Positions 13,158 through 24,518 of a stretch of 64,000 nucleotides of DNA are shown one piece after another (the first letter of the stretch is position 1; every line of letters begins with the position of its first letter). The stretch is from CAXMST01 sp963793415 (lineage in GTDB: Bacteria; Actinomycetota; Thermoleophilia; Solirubrobacterales; 70-9): the NCBI GenBank assembly GCA_963793415.1, contig CAWCAC010000002.1, positions 1,984,001 to 2,048,000 of the forward strand, written 5' to 3'. Both the position numbers and the translations under genes were made by a program. A model generated the notes under the pieces. That model worked only from the letters and a program-made list of their open reading frames with translations, was not told where the DNA came from and made no database searches.

Positions 13158-15400
13158 GTGCTGGGACCCATCCTCTCAGGAGCGGTATCTCCGCGCAGGC
13201 GTCGGCCCGGCCATCCGCTGCGATCGCCGAACAGGGTCATCAGCGCCGGCGCAAGCAGGGCCCGGACCACGAACGCGTCGATCAGCAGGCCTGAGGCGAG
13301 CAGGAAGGCGAGCTCTCGGAACGGTCGCAGCGGCACGATCGCGAGCATCGCGAAACTGAGCGCAAGCACGATGCCGGCGACGCCAATCGCGGAGGAGGCG
13401 CGAGACGCAGCCACCGCAACGGCTTCGCGGATCGGCCTCGTGCGGGCCTCCGACCAGACCCTGCCGGCGAGGTAGACGTTGTAGTCGGACCCCAGCGCGA
13501 CCAGCAGGACGGTGCCCGCGAACGGGACGTAGTAGCTGAGTGCGCCGTAGCCGAGCACGAACTGAAAGATGCCGATCGTCAGGCCGAGGCTGGCGCCCAG
13601 CGCGAGCAGACTCGTGGCGACGAGATATGCGGGCGCAACCAGAGCCCGGAGGAAGATCGCGAGCACGGCGAACACGACCAGCGCCACCACCGGGACAACT
13701 CGCGAAAGATCCGATTGGGTCTCGTTCACGGTCTCCTCGCTGATCGCCGTGTCGCCGGCGAGAGAGGCGGTTGCACCGTCGAGCCCAGCGTCCTCGAGGA
13801 GCTCCGGCAGATCCGCGTCTAGCCGGGCGATCGTGTCGATCGCACGGGCGCCGAGCGGGTCCAGGTCGAGGATGACGAGTAGCCGCGCGGCGTCACCAGT
13901 CGCCGAAACCGTGGCCCCGAGGTCAGCGAGCTCGGCTGCGCCTGCCGGACCGATCACGTCGGCGAAGTTACGGCGGTCGGCGAGGGCCGTCTCCAGCTCC
14001 TTCAGTCCACGGCGATCGGCGGTGATGCCCTCGCCCTCGACCAGCACCATCGTCGGCGCAATCGCGCCGGGTGGAAAGTCGCCTGCGGCGAGCCGCAGGC
14101 CCTGCTTCGGCGGCGCGTCGGGTGGCAGCCCGCTGATCAGCGTGTTCGCCAGCTGCAGCTGGGTGAGCAGCAGCGAGAGCGCCGCGAGAGGAAGCGCGGT
14201 GACGAGGACCGCCAGCGCCGGGCGCTCGACCGGGAACGCGAGCAGCCGCGCCCGAACCGAGCCGAGCCGCTCGCGCATGGCCGCGGGCCGGCGCGACCGC
14301 TCGGCCCCCGGCCGTGTCGGCCAGAAGAGGCGATCGCCGACGAGCGCGAGAAGCGCCGGGACGAACGTGAGGACGACCGCCAGCGCGATCAGGACGGTCA
14401 GCGCCAGGCCGGGGCCGAAGGCCCGGAAGAACCCCAGCTGTGCGACCACCAGGGCGCTCGCAGCCGCCGCCACGGATATTCCTGCCACGAAGACGATCGG
14501 CATCAGGGAAGTTGTTGCGCGCTCCGCGGCAGCGTGGGGATCGAGCCCGTCGGCGAGATAGCCGCGGAACCGGGAGACGAAGAAGATCAGGTAGTCGGTG
14601 ACGATCCCGAACAGCAGGGCGACCATCACCGGCTCGACCTCCTCCGGGACAGAGATCCCGACCCCTTGTCCAATGCCGCCGACGAGCCGCACCGAGACGA
14701 CATAGGCAAGCGCGACGGTGACGACGTTCGCGAGCGGCGCCACGAGTGAGCGGAAGTGCAACCCGACGGCGATCGCGACCAGCAGGAGCGTCGCCAGCTC
14801 GACGAGCGGCAGGGCGTCCTGGATCCGCCGCACCTGCTCGCCACGGGCGGGCACCGCCCCGGTCAGCCCGGTCTGGCGCCCGGTCGGCTCCAGCTCGCGA
14901 TCAATCAGGCGCTCGGCGAGCCCGGTGCGGCCCACGGGCCCGATCTCAAGCGGGAAGAAGAGGTAGGTGAGGGCGGAATCGGGGGTGCCGCTATCGGTTC
15001 CCCCGATCAGGTCGTCGGTGACGGGCAGGGCGAAGGCAATGCCCTCGAGGCCGGGAAGGCGGTTGAGCCCGAGATCGACCGCCCGTTGCGCGATCGCCGT
15101 GGTCTCCGCGGCGGTGAGGCCGGAGCGATCACGCTCGACCACGACGGTGCGGCTGAGGACCGGGAAGCGGAACAGCTCGACGGACCGGACCTCGGTGTCG
15201 ATCGCCTCGGCGTCCGTCGCGACGAGGTCTCCGAGCGAGCCCGTGCCGGCCTGGTCGACGCTCGGCAGCAGCAGCACTGCAGAGACCGCGGCGATCAGCC
15301 AGAAGCCGACGACGTAGATCCGGGCGCGAACGAGCAGCCGCGATATCGAGGCAATCGGCCCCGGCTGCTGCTCCGCGCTTTGCCTCGCCCTCTCGCTCAC
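13154..15400 (-). CDS. MMPL/RND-family transporter
   Basis: 748 residues with the duplicated layout of MMPL proteins: an N-terminal helix (about 27-50), a first extracytoplasmic domain, a six-helix bundle, a second extracytoplasmic domain and a second bundle. The charged pairs that carry protons in this family are visible as GIVTDYLIFF and LGSDYNVYL (Asp-Tyr). Relatives move lipids or cell-wall-associated molecules across the inner membrane. The start is GTG at 15398-15400, only 20 bp from the divergent peptidase gene, so the two promoters must share the same few bases. It is the first gene of a three-gene overlapping unit with an MFS carrier and an exported protein. Confidence 0.9.
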   Translation of the reverse strand: MSERARQSAEQQPGPIASISRLLVRARIYVVGFWLIAAVSAVLLLPSVDQAGTGSLGDLVATDAEAIDTEVRSVELFRFPVLSRTVVVERDRSGLTAAETTAIAQRAVDLGLNRLPGLEGIAFALPVTDDLIGGTDSGTPDSALTYLFFPLEIGPVGRTGLAERLIDRELEPTGRQTGLTGAVPARGEQVRRIQDALPLVELATLLLVAIAVGLHFRSLVAPLANVVTVALAYVVSVRLVGGIGQGVGISVPEEVEPVMVALLFGIVTDYLIFFVSRFRGYLADGLDPHAAAERATTSLMPIVFVAGISVAAAASALVVAQLGFFRAFGPGLALTVLIALAVVLTFVPALLALVGDRLFWPTRPGAERSRRPAAMRERLGSVRARLLAFPVERPALAVLVTALPLAALSLLLTQLQLANTLISGLPPDAPPKQGLRLAAGDFPPGAIAPTMVLVEGEGITADRRGLKELETALADRRNFADVIGPAGAAELADLGATVSATGDAARLLVILDLDPLGARAIDTIARLDADLPELLEDAGLDGATASLAGDTAISEETVNETQSDLSRVVPVVALVVFAVLAIFLRALVAPAYLVATSLLALGASLGLTIGIFQFVLGYGALSYYVPFAGTVLLVALGSDYNVYLAGRVWSEARTRPIREAVAVAASRASSAIGVAGIVLALSFAMLAIVPLRPFRELAFLLASGLLIDAFVVRALLAPALMTLFGDRSGWPGRRLRGDTAPERMGPST

Positions 15401-15408
15401 CCCGCCGA

Positions 15409-15414
15409 TACGAT
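15409..15414 (+). promoter_or_regulatory. Candidate -10 element of the M28 peptidase gene
   Basis: TACGAT ends 6 nt before ATG 15421, within the 20-bp gap separating two divergent genes, so the transcript would be leaderless or nearly so. Confidence 0.4.
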
Positions 15415-15420
15415 CGCATC

Positions 15421-16614
15421 ATGGCGAGGGAGGTGACGGACCCGACAGACGCCGAGGCCGCCCTCGAGGGCGCCATGGCCATGATCGACCTGCTCGCGAA
15501 CGAGGTCGGCTCGCGCCGGCCCACCTCCCGCGATGAGGGACTGGCGGCGCTGCTGCTTCGCGACAGGCTCCGGCGCGACGGCGTCGCGGCCGAGATCGAG
15601 CGCTTCAACGGCTACGAAAGCTTCGGCTACCCGTTCGGGCTGATCCAGGCGGCGGCACTGATCCCCTCGCTGCTGCCTGCGCGCCGGCGGGTCTCACGCT
15701 CGGCGATCGCCCTGCTGGCGGGAGTCGCCCTGGCCAGCGAGGGCAGTCTCGTCTACTCGCCGCTCTCGAAGCTGCTCTCGCGCCGGCGAAGCGGCAACGT
15801 CGTTGCCACGATCGAGCCGTCGGGACCCGCCGAGCGCACGCTCTGCCTGATGGCGCACATGGACACCTCGCGCAGCGGCCTGATGTTCGATCCGCGCTAC
15901 GTCTCGATGCTCGGCCCCTGGATCTCGGTTCAGAGCGTCGCCGGGCTCGCTCAGGCGGTCGGGGAGCCGCTCGTCGGCGGCACCCGGCGTGGCCGGCTGG
16001 CGCTCGGCGGCCTGAGGGCTCTGCTCGCGGCCGGACTCGCCCTGCTCGCGGAGCGCGAGCTGCGCGGCGTCGACGTGCCGGGTGCCAACGACAACGCCTC
16101 CGGCTGCGCCGTGGCCGGCGTGCTGGCCACCGAGATCGCTGCCAGCCCGCTGCGCACGACGCGCGTCGTCCTCGCCCTGACTGGCTGTGAGGAGGCCGGC
16201 ACGCTCGGTTCCCAGGCTTTGATCGAGTCGCACGACACGGAGGGCTGGGCCTTTCTCAACTTCGACAACGTCGGCGGGCCGGGCTCGGTCCGATACCTGC
16301 GGCGCGAGGGCGTGCTCTCGAAGTGGGACGCGGATCCCGGCCTGATCGCGGCTGCGGATCGAGTCGCCGCCGAGACGCCGGAGTTGCGGATGCTGCCGAC
16401 GGACACCCCGGCCGGGCTCACCTACGACTCGAGCCCGATCCTCGCGCGCGGCGGCCGGGCGCTGACGATCTCGGTCCAGGACGGGTCGATCCCGAACCTG
16501 CACTGGCCGACCGACACCTACGAGAACGTCGAGGCGGATGGCGTCTCACGGACGTTGAGAGCGGGCAGGGCAATCGTCGGTCTCGTCGACGCCGGCGTCG
16601 CCGACCCGGGATGA
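15421..16614 (+). CDS. M28-family zinc metallopeptidase with membrane segments
   Basis: 397 residues. The co-catalytic zinc-site motifs of M28 aminopeptidases are present in order: HMDTSRSG (H146, D148), GANDNASG (D224), GCEEAG (E257, E258), NFDNVG and a late His in LHWPTD. Two hydrophobic stretches (about 73-110 and 195-212) are inserted among the catalytic motifs, so the enzyme is probably membrane-associated, unlike simple secreted aminopeptidases. There is no signal peptide at the N-terminus. The stop overlaps the start of the adenylate cyclase gene (ATGA), linking the two in translation. Substrate unknown. Confidence 0.85.
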   Translation: MAREVTDPTDAEAALEGAMAMIDLLANEVGSRRPTSRDEGLAALLLRDRLRRDGVAAEIERFNGYESFGYPFGLIQAAALIPSLLPARRRVSRSAIALLAGVALASEGSLVYSPLSKLLSRRRSGNVVATIEPSGPAERTLCLMAHMDTSRSGLMFDPRYVSMLGPWISVQSVAGLAQAVGEPLVGGTRRGRLALGGLRALLAAGLALLAERELRGVDVPGANDNASGCAVAGVLATEIAASPLRTTRVVLALTGCEEAGTLGSQALIESHDTEGWAFLNFDNVGGPGSVRYLRREGVLSKWDADPGLIAAADRVAAETPELRMLPTDTPAGLTYDSSPILARGGRALTISVQDGSIPNLHWPTDTYENVEADGVSRTLRAGRAIVGLVDAGVADPG

Positions 16615-18230
16615 GCGGACGTCGCAGGAGGCTCTCGCGCTGGATCGCGAGCCAGCGGGTGGCGGAGGCGCTCGACCTGAGCCGCCCCAGCGATCAGGCG
16701 GTGGAGCGTGCCGTGCGCCTGCTGACCCTGCTCGCGGCGTTCATCGCCAACGTGATCGGCACGATCTCGGTCTTCGTGATAGCGGCCTGGGTGCTGCCGA
16801 CCAAGGACCTCGACGGTAACGACGCCTCGATCATCGTCAATCTGATCCTGGCCGGCGCCTACGTTCTCGTCGCGCTGCCGCTCGGAGTCGCCTGGGCAAT
16901 CAGGGCAACCCGGCCCGGCCGCCTCTGGCTGCACGAGGGGCGGCCACCGACGGAGGCTGAGCAGCGCAATCTGCTGCGCTCGCCGCTGCAGATCATGATC
17001 GTCGTCGGCACCCTGTGGCTGGTCGCCGCGGTCGTCTTCGGCGCCTACAACCTGGCCGAGAGCGGCTCGTTCGAGCTCGCCCAGCGCGTCGGGATCACGG
17101 TTGCCCTCGGCGGGCTTGTCACCTGCGCCTTCGCCTACATGCTGAGCGAGCGGCTGCTGCGGCCGGCCGCGGCGAGGGCGCTTGCCGCTCGCCCGCTCGA
17201 GGAGCCGGCGCTGCCGGGGATCACGGCCCGGGCGATGGGCGCCTGGCTGATCGGCTCCGGCATCCCCCTTTCCGGCCTGGTGATGATCGCGCTCTCGGCA
17301 CTGATCCAGAAGGACTTCGATCGCACCGACCTCGCGATCGCCGTACTCGCGATCGGTGGCGGCGCGATCGTGATCGGCTTCTTCGCGACGTTCTTCGCAG
17401 CTCGAACCGCGGCCGATCCGATCGTCTCGGTGCGTCAGGCCGTCGGCGAGATCGAGCGCGGTGACCTCGAAGCCGAGGTACCCGTCTACGACGGGACCGA
17501 GATCGGCCTGCTGCAGGCGGGCTTCAACCGCATGGCCGAGGGACTGCGCGAGCGCGAACGGATCCGGGAGCTGTTCGGGATGCACGTTGGCGAGGAGGTC
17601 GCTCGCGAGGCGATGGAGCGCGAGGCCGGGCTCGGCGGCGAGCAGCGCGAGGTCGCGGTCCTGTTCGTCGACGTGATCGGCTCGACCTCGATCGCCGTCG
17701 AGCGGCCTCCAGAGGAAGTTGTCGAGCTGCTCAACCGCTTCTTCGGGATCGTCGTCGATGTGGTCGACGGCTGCGGCGGCTGGGTCAACAAGTTCGAAGG
17801 CGACGCGGCGCTGGCTGTGTTCGGCGCTCCGGAGCCGCTCGAGGATGCCGCCGGCTGCGCCCTGCGGGCCGGCCGCGAGCTCAGTGAGCGGCTCGAGACC
17901 GAGATCGACGACGCCGCTGCTGGGATCGGCGTCTCCTTCGGCGCAGTCGTCGCCGGCAACATCGGCAGCGCTCAGCGCTTCGAGTACACGGTGATCGGGG
18001 ATCCCGTCAACGAGGCCGCGCGCCTGACGGAGCTTGCCAAGGACCGGCCCGGGCGACTGCTCGCCTCGGGCCGGGCCGTTGAAGCTGCGGGCGCCGCAGA
18101 GGCCTCCCGATGGAACCTGGCGGATCAGGTCGAGCTGCGAGGTAGGTCACAGCCGACTCGCCTGGCCATCCCCTCTGCGGCGCCCGGTGCTGAACCTGAA
18201 AGCGGGGGAGAGGCCCGCCCAGACGGTTGA
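16611..18230 (+). CDS. Membrane-bound class III adenylate/guanylate cyclase with HAMP domain
   Basis: 539 residues: six hydrophobic segments (about 36-62, 74-98, 126-148, 157-177, 208-232, 240-265), a HAMP linker (about 266-318), and a C-terminal class III cyclase domain. Metal-binding Asp354 (LFVDVIGST) and Asp398 (NKFEGDAAL), the base-recognition Lys394 and Asp464, and the transition-state Asn467/Arg471 (IGDPVNEAARL) all appear intact, so it should make cyclic AMP; Lys and Asp at the base-recognition positions favour ATP. The same 6TM-HAMP-cyclase plan is known from mycobacterial enzymes. ATG 16611 overlaps the peptidase stop; the frame is open further upstream but only within that gene. 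The signal it senses is unknown. Confidence 0.9.
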   Translation: MSGRRRRLSRWIASQRVAEALDLSRPSDQAVERAVRLLTLLAAFIANVIGTISVFVIAAWVLPTKDLDGNDASIIVNLILAGAYVLVALPLGVAWAIRATRPGRLWLHEGRPPTEAEQRNLLRSPLQIMIVVGTLWLVAAVVFGAYNLAESGSFELAQRVGITVALGGLVTCAFAYMLSERLLRPAAARALAARPLEEPALPGITARAMGAWLIGSGIPLSGLVMIALSALIQKDFDRTDLAIAVLAIGGGAIVIGFFATFFAARTAADPIVSVRQAVGEIERGDLEAEVPVYDGTEIGLLQAGFNRMAEGLRERERIRELFGMHVGEEVAREAMEREAGLGGEQREVAVLFVDVIGSTSIAVERPPEEVVELLNRFFGIVVDVVDGCGGWVNKFEGDAALAVFGAPEPLEDAAGCALRAGRELSERLETEIDDAAAGIGVSFGAVVAGNIGSAQRFEYTVIGDPVNEAARLTELAKDRPGRLLASGRAVEAAGAAEASRWNLADQVELRGRSQPTRLAIPSAAPGAEPESGGEARPDG

Positions 18231-18237
18231 TCTGGAT

Positions 18238-18459
18238 TCAGGCAGCGGGCTGAGGGGCGGCCGGACGGCCGAACCCCTCACAACCGCGGTTGCGGGCCGG
18301 AGCGAGGGCCTCCCGGCGACTGCAGTCGCCACCCTCGCATCCGGCGTCGCGCGCGGAGGTCTCGACGCTCTCGAGCCCGTATTGGCCGAGCGTCAGGAAG
18401 TCGATGGCCAGATCGACCCGGTCTGCGATCCGATTGATGATGTTGGTCTTCGGTGTCAT
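18238..18459 (-). CDS. Small protein of unknown function, possibly SOS-controlled
   Basis: 73 residues starting MTPKTNIINRIADRVDLAID, an amphipathic helical N-terminus, followed by a Cys-containing polar tail (GCEGGDC, RGCEG). I do not recognise a family. It lies on the same strand as, and 121 nt behind, dnaE2, and stops 7 nt from the convergent cyclase gene. The ATG at 18457-18459 has no ribosome binding site, but TACCTT lies 10 nt upstream inside a degenerate LexA-like box (18464-18477), the same distance as TACGTT before imuB. This promoter resemblance is the main reason to think it is a real gene belonging to the mutagenesis cassette. The open frame extends to 18561 but those residues look non-coding. 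Confidence 0.5.
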   Translation of the reverse strand: MTPKTNIINRIADRVDLAIDFLTLGQYGLESVETSARDAGCEGGDCSRREALAPARNRGCEGFGRPAAPQPAA

Positions 18460-18463
18460 CGTG

Positions 18464-18477
18464 CGAACGAAGGTACG
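18464..18477 (-). promoter_or_regulatory. Degenerate LexA-like box before the 73-residue ORF
   Basis: CGAACGAAGGTACG is one base short of the inverted repeat CGAAC-N4-GTTCG. On the minus strand, the 17 bases starting GGGCG here match the imuB promoter at 14 positions, ending in the same CGTTCG. Confidence 0.4.
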
Positions 18478-18580
18478 CCCGACTCCGGACGTACAGGTGT
18501 TCGTGCAAGGGATCTTGCACCACCGGCCCGGAAACGGCTCGGAGGAGCCATCCAAGCGCATCTGAGCGGCTTGTGTCGCC

Positions 18581-22075
<3,495 letters not shown>

Positions 22076-22315
22076 GCGTCCACCCTGGGCCGGGCTCATG
22101 GGACGGGGACCCTGGGCCGGGACCCTGGGACCGGGCCCCTGGGCCGTGTCGTGGTTCGAGATACCTGGCGCCACGTCCTCCGGCCGCCAGAGGCGGCCGT
22201 CCGGGCGTGCGCCCGTCGACCCTGGGCGGCGGCGCCGCTGGCACACCGCATCTCCTCGGGCCGCCGGAGGCGGCCCTGCGGGGATGCGCTGGATGGTGCG
22301 GCGCCTGTGTGGGGT
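22076..22315 (-). other. Repeat- and hairpin-rich spacer between the small cassette gene and dnaE2
   Basis: No gene is seen. A CCTGGG core recurs five times (near 22082, 22112, 22125, 22138 and 22220), and the hairpin GGCCGCC-NGA-GGCGGCC occurs twice (22182-22198 and 22259-22275), 77 nt apart. The stems read the same on both strands. They could pause or attenuate transcription into dnaE2; neither has a T tract. Confidence 0.5.
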
Positions 22316-22564
22316 TCAGACGCGTTGTTCAAACCAGCCGCCTGCGTTGAGGTCGTGGAAGACGGTTAGGCACTTGCCGCCGCTCAGGATCAGTTCGAAG
22401 TAGTGGCGGCGTAGGGGGGTGGCGGTCCACCAGCGGTCTTCGATCAGCCATTCCTCGCGGACGGATTCGACGCTGCGGCCGGCGATCGCGCGGGGTCGGC
22501 CCGAGGGGGCCTCGACCTCGATCGTGCGGGGTCGGTAGAGCGCGAAGCCCGAGGGGGCGTTCAC
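22316..22564 (-). CDS. Small protein of the imuB-dnaE2 cassette (DUF6504-like)
   Basis: 82 residues with the aromatic-rich core EEWLIEDRWWTATPLRRHYF followed by a Phe/Trp-containing end (VFHDLNAGGWFEQR). Short proteins of this kind, which I recall as DUF6504, are found between imuB and dnaE2 in Actinobacteria; some Y-family polymerase-like proteins carry a similar C-terminal segment. It begins 28 nt after the imuB stop and is probably on the same transcript. Its biochemical role is not known; placement suggests an accessory to the ImuB-DnaE2 mutasome. Family name is from memory and should be checked. Confidence 0.75.
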   Translation of the reverse strand: MNAPSGFALYRPRTIEVEAPSGRPRAIAGRSVESVREEWLIEDRWWTATPLRRHYFELILSGGKCLTVFHDLNAGGWFEQRV

Positions 22565-22592
22565 ATCGATCGCCGCGGCCGCAGGGGGGCGC

Positions 22593-23798
22593 TCACGGCG
22601 TGTGCGGGACGAGCATCGCCCGCCGCTCGGGGATTCGCGAGTCCGGGTCCACCTCGACGACCCTGAGCAGGGCGTCGCGGCCGGCGGTAGCGCGCGCCTG
22701 CCGCACCGCCTCCGAGAGCAGCTCCCGCCGCCGCTCGGAGTCGTCGCCGGTCAGGGTCGACTGCAGCGCGTCCTCGGGGCCGAGCTCGACTGCGCGCAGC
22801 GCCAGCGTCGCCGCGGGGGCGGGGAGCGCTTCCAGCTTCGGCCCGGTGGCGAGCATGATCCGCTCGGCCGAGGTCGTTGCGCTCCGCATCGGCACGTCGG
22901 CCTGCCAGCTGCCGCCTCCGGCGAGCCGCGCCTCCAGCCGCAGCGTCCGGATCGAGCGCCCGCGCCTGCGGGGGTCGGCGACGAGACGCTCGATCAGCAG
23001 TTCCAGTGCCCGGTCGAGCTGGGTCCCATAGGCGGCCTCGGGCAGTCCGATCGCCTGCACGAGCTCCTCGTGCGGCCGCCGCGGCCGCAGCGGGGCGTCG
23101 GCGCCCGAGGCGAGATCGAGGGCGCGCAGGCCGAGTGTCCCGAAGCGGTCGGCGACGGCGATGCGCGGCAGCCCGGCCAGGTCGCCGAGTGTCGTGACCC
23201 CGAGCCGCTCGAGGGTCTGCACGAGCCTGCTCGCCTCCGCGGGCGGGCCGGGGAGGCGCTCGCGAAGCAGCGAGACCGGCAGCGGCTGCAGCCAGCTGCG
23301 CGCCATCGCCGCACTGATCACGGTCGGGCGGCTGCGGGCGCGGGCGGTGCTCGCGACCGCGTGCGCACAGAGCCGGGTCGGGCCCGCACCGAGCCGCACG
23401 GGAGAGCCGACGGCGCGGCCGGCCGTGGCGAGCACGCCCTCCGGGTTCGGTCCCCACATGCGCAGCAGGGCGTCGACCGAGAAGAAGGCCTCGCCCGCAT
23501 GGGCCGGCTCGACCTCGGCCCCGATCCCCTCGAGCCGCTGCAGCGAGCGCTCCCAGAGGGTCTCCGCCCGGCCGGGGTCGGGTGGGACCAGGACCAGGGC
23601 CGGGCAGCGGGCCAGCGCCTCCGAGAGCGGCATCGCCGGGCGCACACCGAACGCCTCAGCGGCGCCGGTGACCTCGCCGATCGACTGTTCGCCGCCGGGC
23701 CGGGGGGTGAGGGCGGCGGGCTGTGAGAGCATCTCCCGGCGATCGCCAAGGGCGGCGATCAGCGCGAAGCGGGGGATGAGGACACAGCCGACAGTCAT
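22593..23798 (-). CDS. imuB: ImuB, inactive Y-family polymerase homologue
   Basis: 401 residues. ImuB acts as a hub linking DnaE2 to the sliding clamp and is not itself a polymerase. In agreement, the first motif reads CVLIPRFAL where active Y-family enzymes have D-x-D-x-F, and the second reads FFSVDALLRM in place of the S-x-D-E catalytic pair. Helix-hairpin-helix and little-finger regions follow (LERLGVTTLGDLAGLPRIAV and later). I chose ATG 23798 because family similarity begins at MTVGCVLIPRF and a LexA box lies 8 nt upstream; the frame is open to 23825 through the box. It heads the cassette with a DUF6504-like gene and dnaE2. Confidence 0.92.
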   Translation of the reverse strand: MTVGCVLIPRFALIAALGDRREMLSQPAALTPRPGGEQSIGEVTGAAEAFGVRPAMPLSEALARCPALVLVPPDPGRAETLWERSLQRLEGIGAEVEPAHAGEAFFSVDALLRMWGPNPEGVLATAGRAVGSPVRLGAGPTRLCAHAVASTARARSRPTVISAAMARSWLQPLPVSLLRERLPGPPAEASRLVQTLERLGVTTLGDLAGLPRIAVADRFGTLGLRALDLASGADAPLRPRRPHEELVQAIGLPEAAYGTQLDRALELLIERLVADPRRRGRSIRTLRLEARLAGGGSWQADVPMRSATTSAERIMLATGPKLEALPAPAATLALRAVELGPEDALQSTLTGDDSERRRELLSEAVRQARATAGRDALLRVVEVDPDSRIPERRAMLVPHTP

Positions 23799-23806
23799 AC
23801 TCAGTA

Positions 23807-23820
23807 CGAACGTATGTTCG
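23807..23820 (-). promoter_or_regulatory. LexA (SOS) box in the imuB promoter
   Basis: CGAACGTATGTTCG is a perfect inverted repeat and an exact match to the Gram-positive/actinobacterial SOS consensus CGAACRNRYGTTCG. It covers a possible -10 element TACGTT (minus strand, 23809-23814) lying 10 nt before the imuB ATG, so LexA binding would block transcription. It also contains the ATG of the divergent lipoprotein gene. Confidence 0.88.
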
Positions 23821-24350
23821 CCCACCCGTCAAACATTTTCAAGAGGCTTTTCGGAATTGCCGTGCTCGTCGCGGTTCTCGTCGCATCCGGATGCGGTTCC
23901 GAGCAAGAGACGGACACCGATCCAGCCGCGCAGGACGCGAGCCCGACCGCAGCCGAGCCCGACGTCGGCGGGGCGGACCCCGACGAGCTCGAGGTGATCA
24001 GGGGCTGGATCGGCGCCCTCAGCGAGGGAGACGTCGAAGCGGCCGCCGGCTACTTCGCAGTTCCCAGCACGGCCCAGAACGGCCCGCTCCTGGTTCGGAT
24101 CCGCGACGAGAGCGATGCCGTGGCCTTCAACGAGAGCCTGCCGTGCGGCGGTGCGATCGTCTCCGCGGAGACTGTCGGCGATTTCACGACGGCGACCTTC
24201 GAGCTCTCGGAGAGGCCGGGGGGCGGCTGCGGCGGCGGCACCGGCGGAACGGCTTCGACCTCGTTCGTGATCGAGGACGGGAAGATCGCCGAATGGCGCC
24301 GTGTGGGCGAGGAGGGAGCCGCGCCCGACTCCGGAGCGGAGACCGTCTGA
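23814..24350 (+). CDS. Lipoprotein of unknown function
   Basis: 178 residues. A basic-hydrophobic signal (KRLFGIAVLVAVLVASGC) ends in the lipobox ASGC, so the mature protein would be lipidated at that Cys and face the outside. A Thr/Asp/Ala-rich linker precedes a compact domain (about 60-170) with an N-terminal helix VIRGWIGALSEGDVEAAAGYF and later strands, a layout seen in NTF2-like proteins; two Cys (LPCGG and GGCGGG) may pair. ATG 23814 sits inside the LexA box and gives the only start that keeps the basic signal residues, but no ribosome binding site precedes it. Divergent from imuB with 15 bp between starts. Confidence 0.75.
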   Translation: MFAHPSNIFKRLFGIAVLVAVLVASGCGSEQETDTDPAAQDASPTAAEPDVGGADPDELEVIRGWIGALSEGDVEAAAGYFAVPSTAQNGPLLVRIRDESDAVAFNESLPCGGAIVSAETVGDFTTATFELSERPGGGCGGGTGGTASTSFVIEDGKIAEWRRVGEEGAAPDSGAETV

Positions 24351-24403
24351 GGGGGTTCTCCTGCTCTCAGCCGAGGGCCCGCACGCCGGCCGGCCGATTT
24401 GGT

Positions 24404-24409
24404 TATGTT
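24404..24409 (+). promoter_or_regulatory. Possible -10 element of livJ
   Basis: TATGTT about 110 nt before the livJ start. The leader then contains GC-rich inverted segments and ends in a purine-rich ribosome binding site AGAGAGAGGAG. No -35 was identified. Confidence 0.3.
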
Positions 24410-24518
24410 CCAGTCCGGCTCAGGCCGGTGGTCCTTGTCTAGGCCTCCGAAGAGGGCCTTGCACGGCCACGTCCAGGCCTTACGCAGCCCGGGCGGGGCA
24501 ACAGAGAGAGGAGACCAT

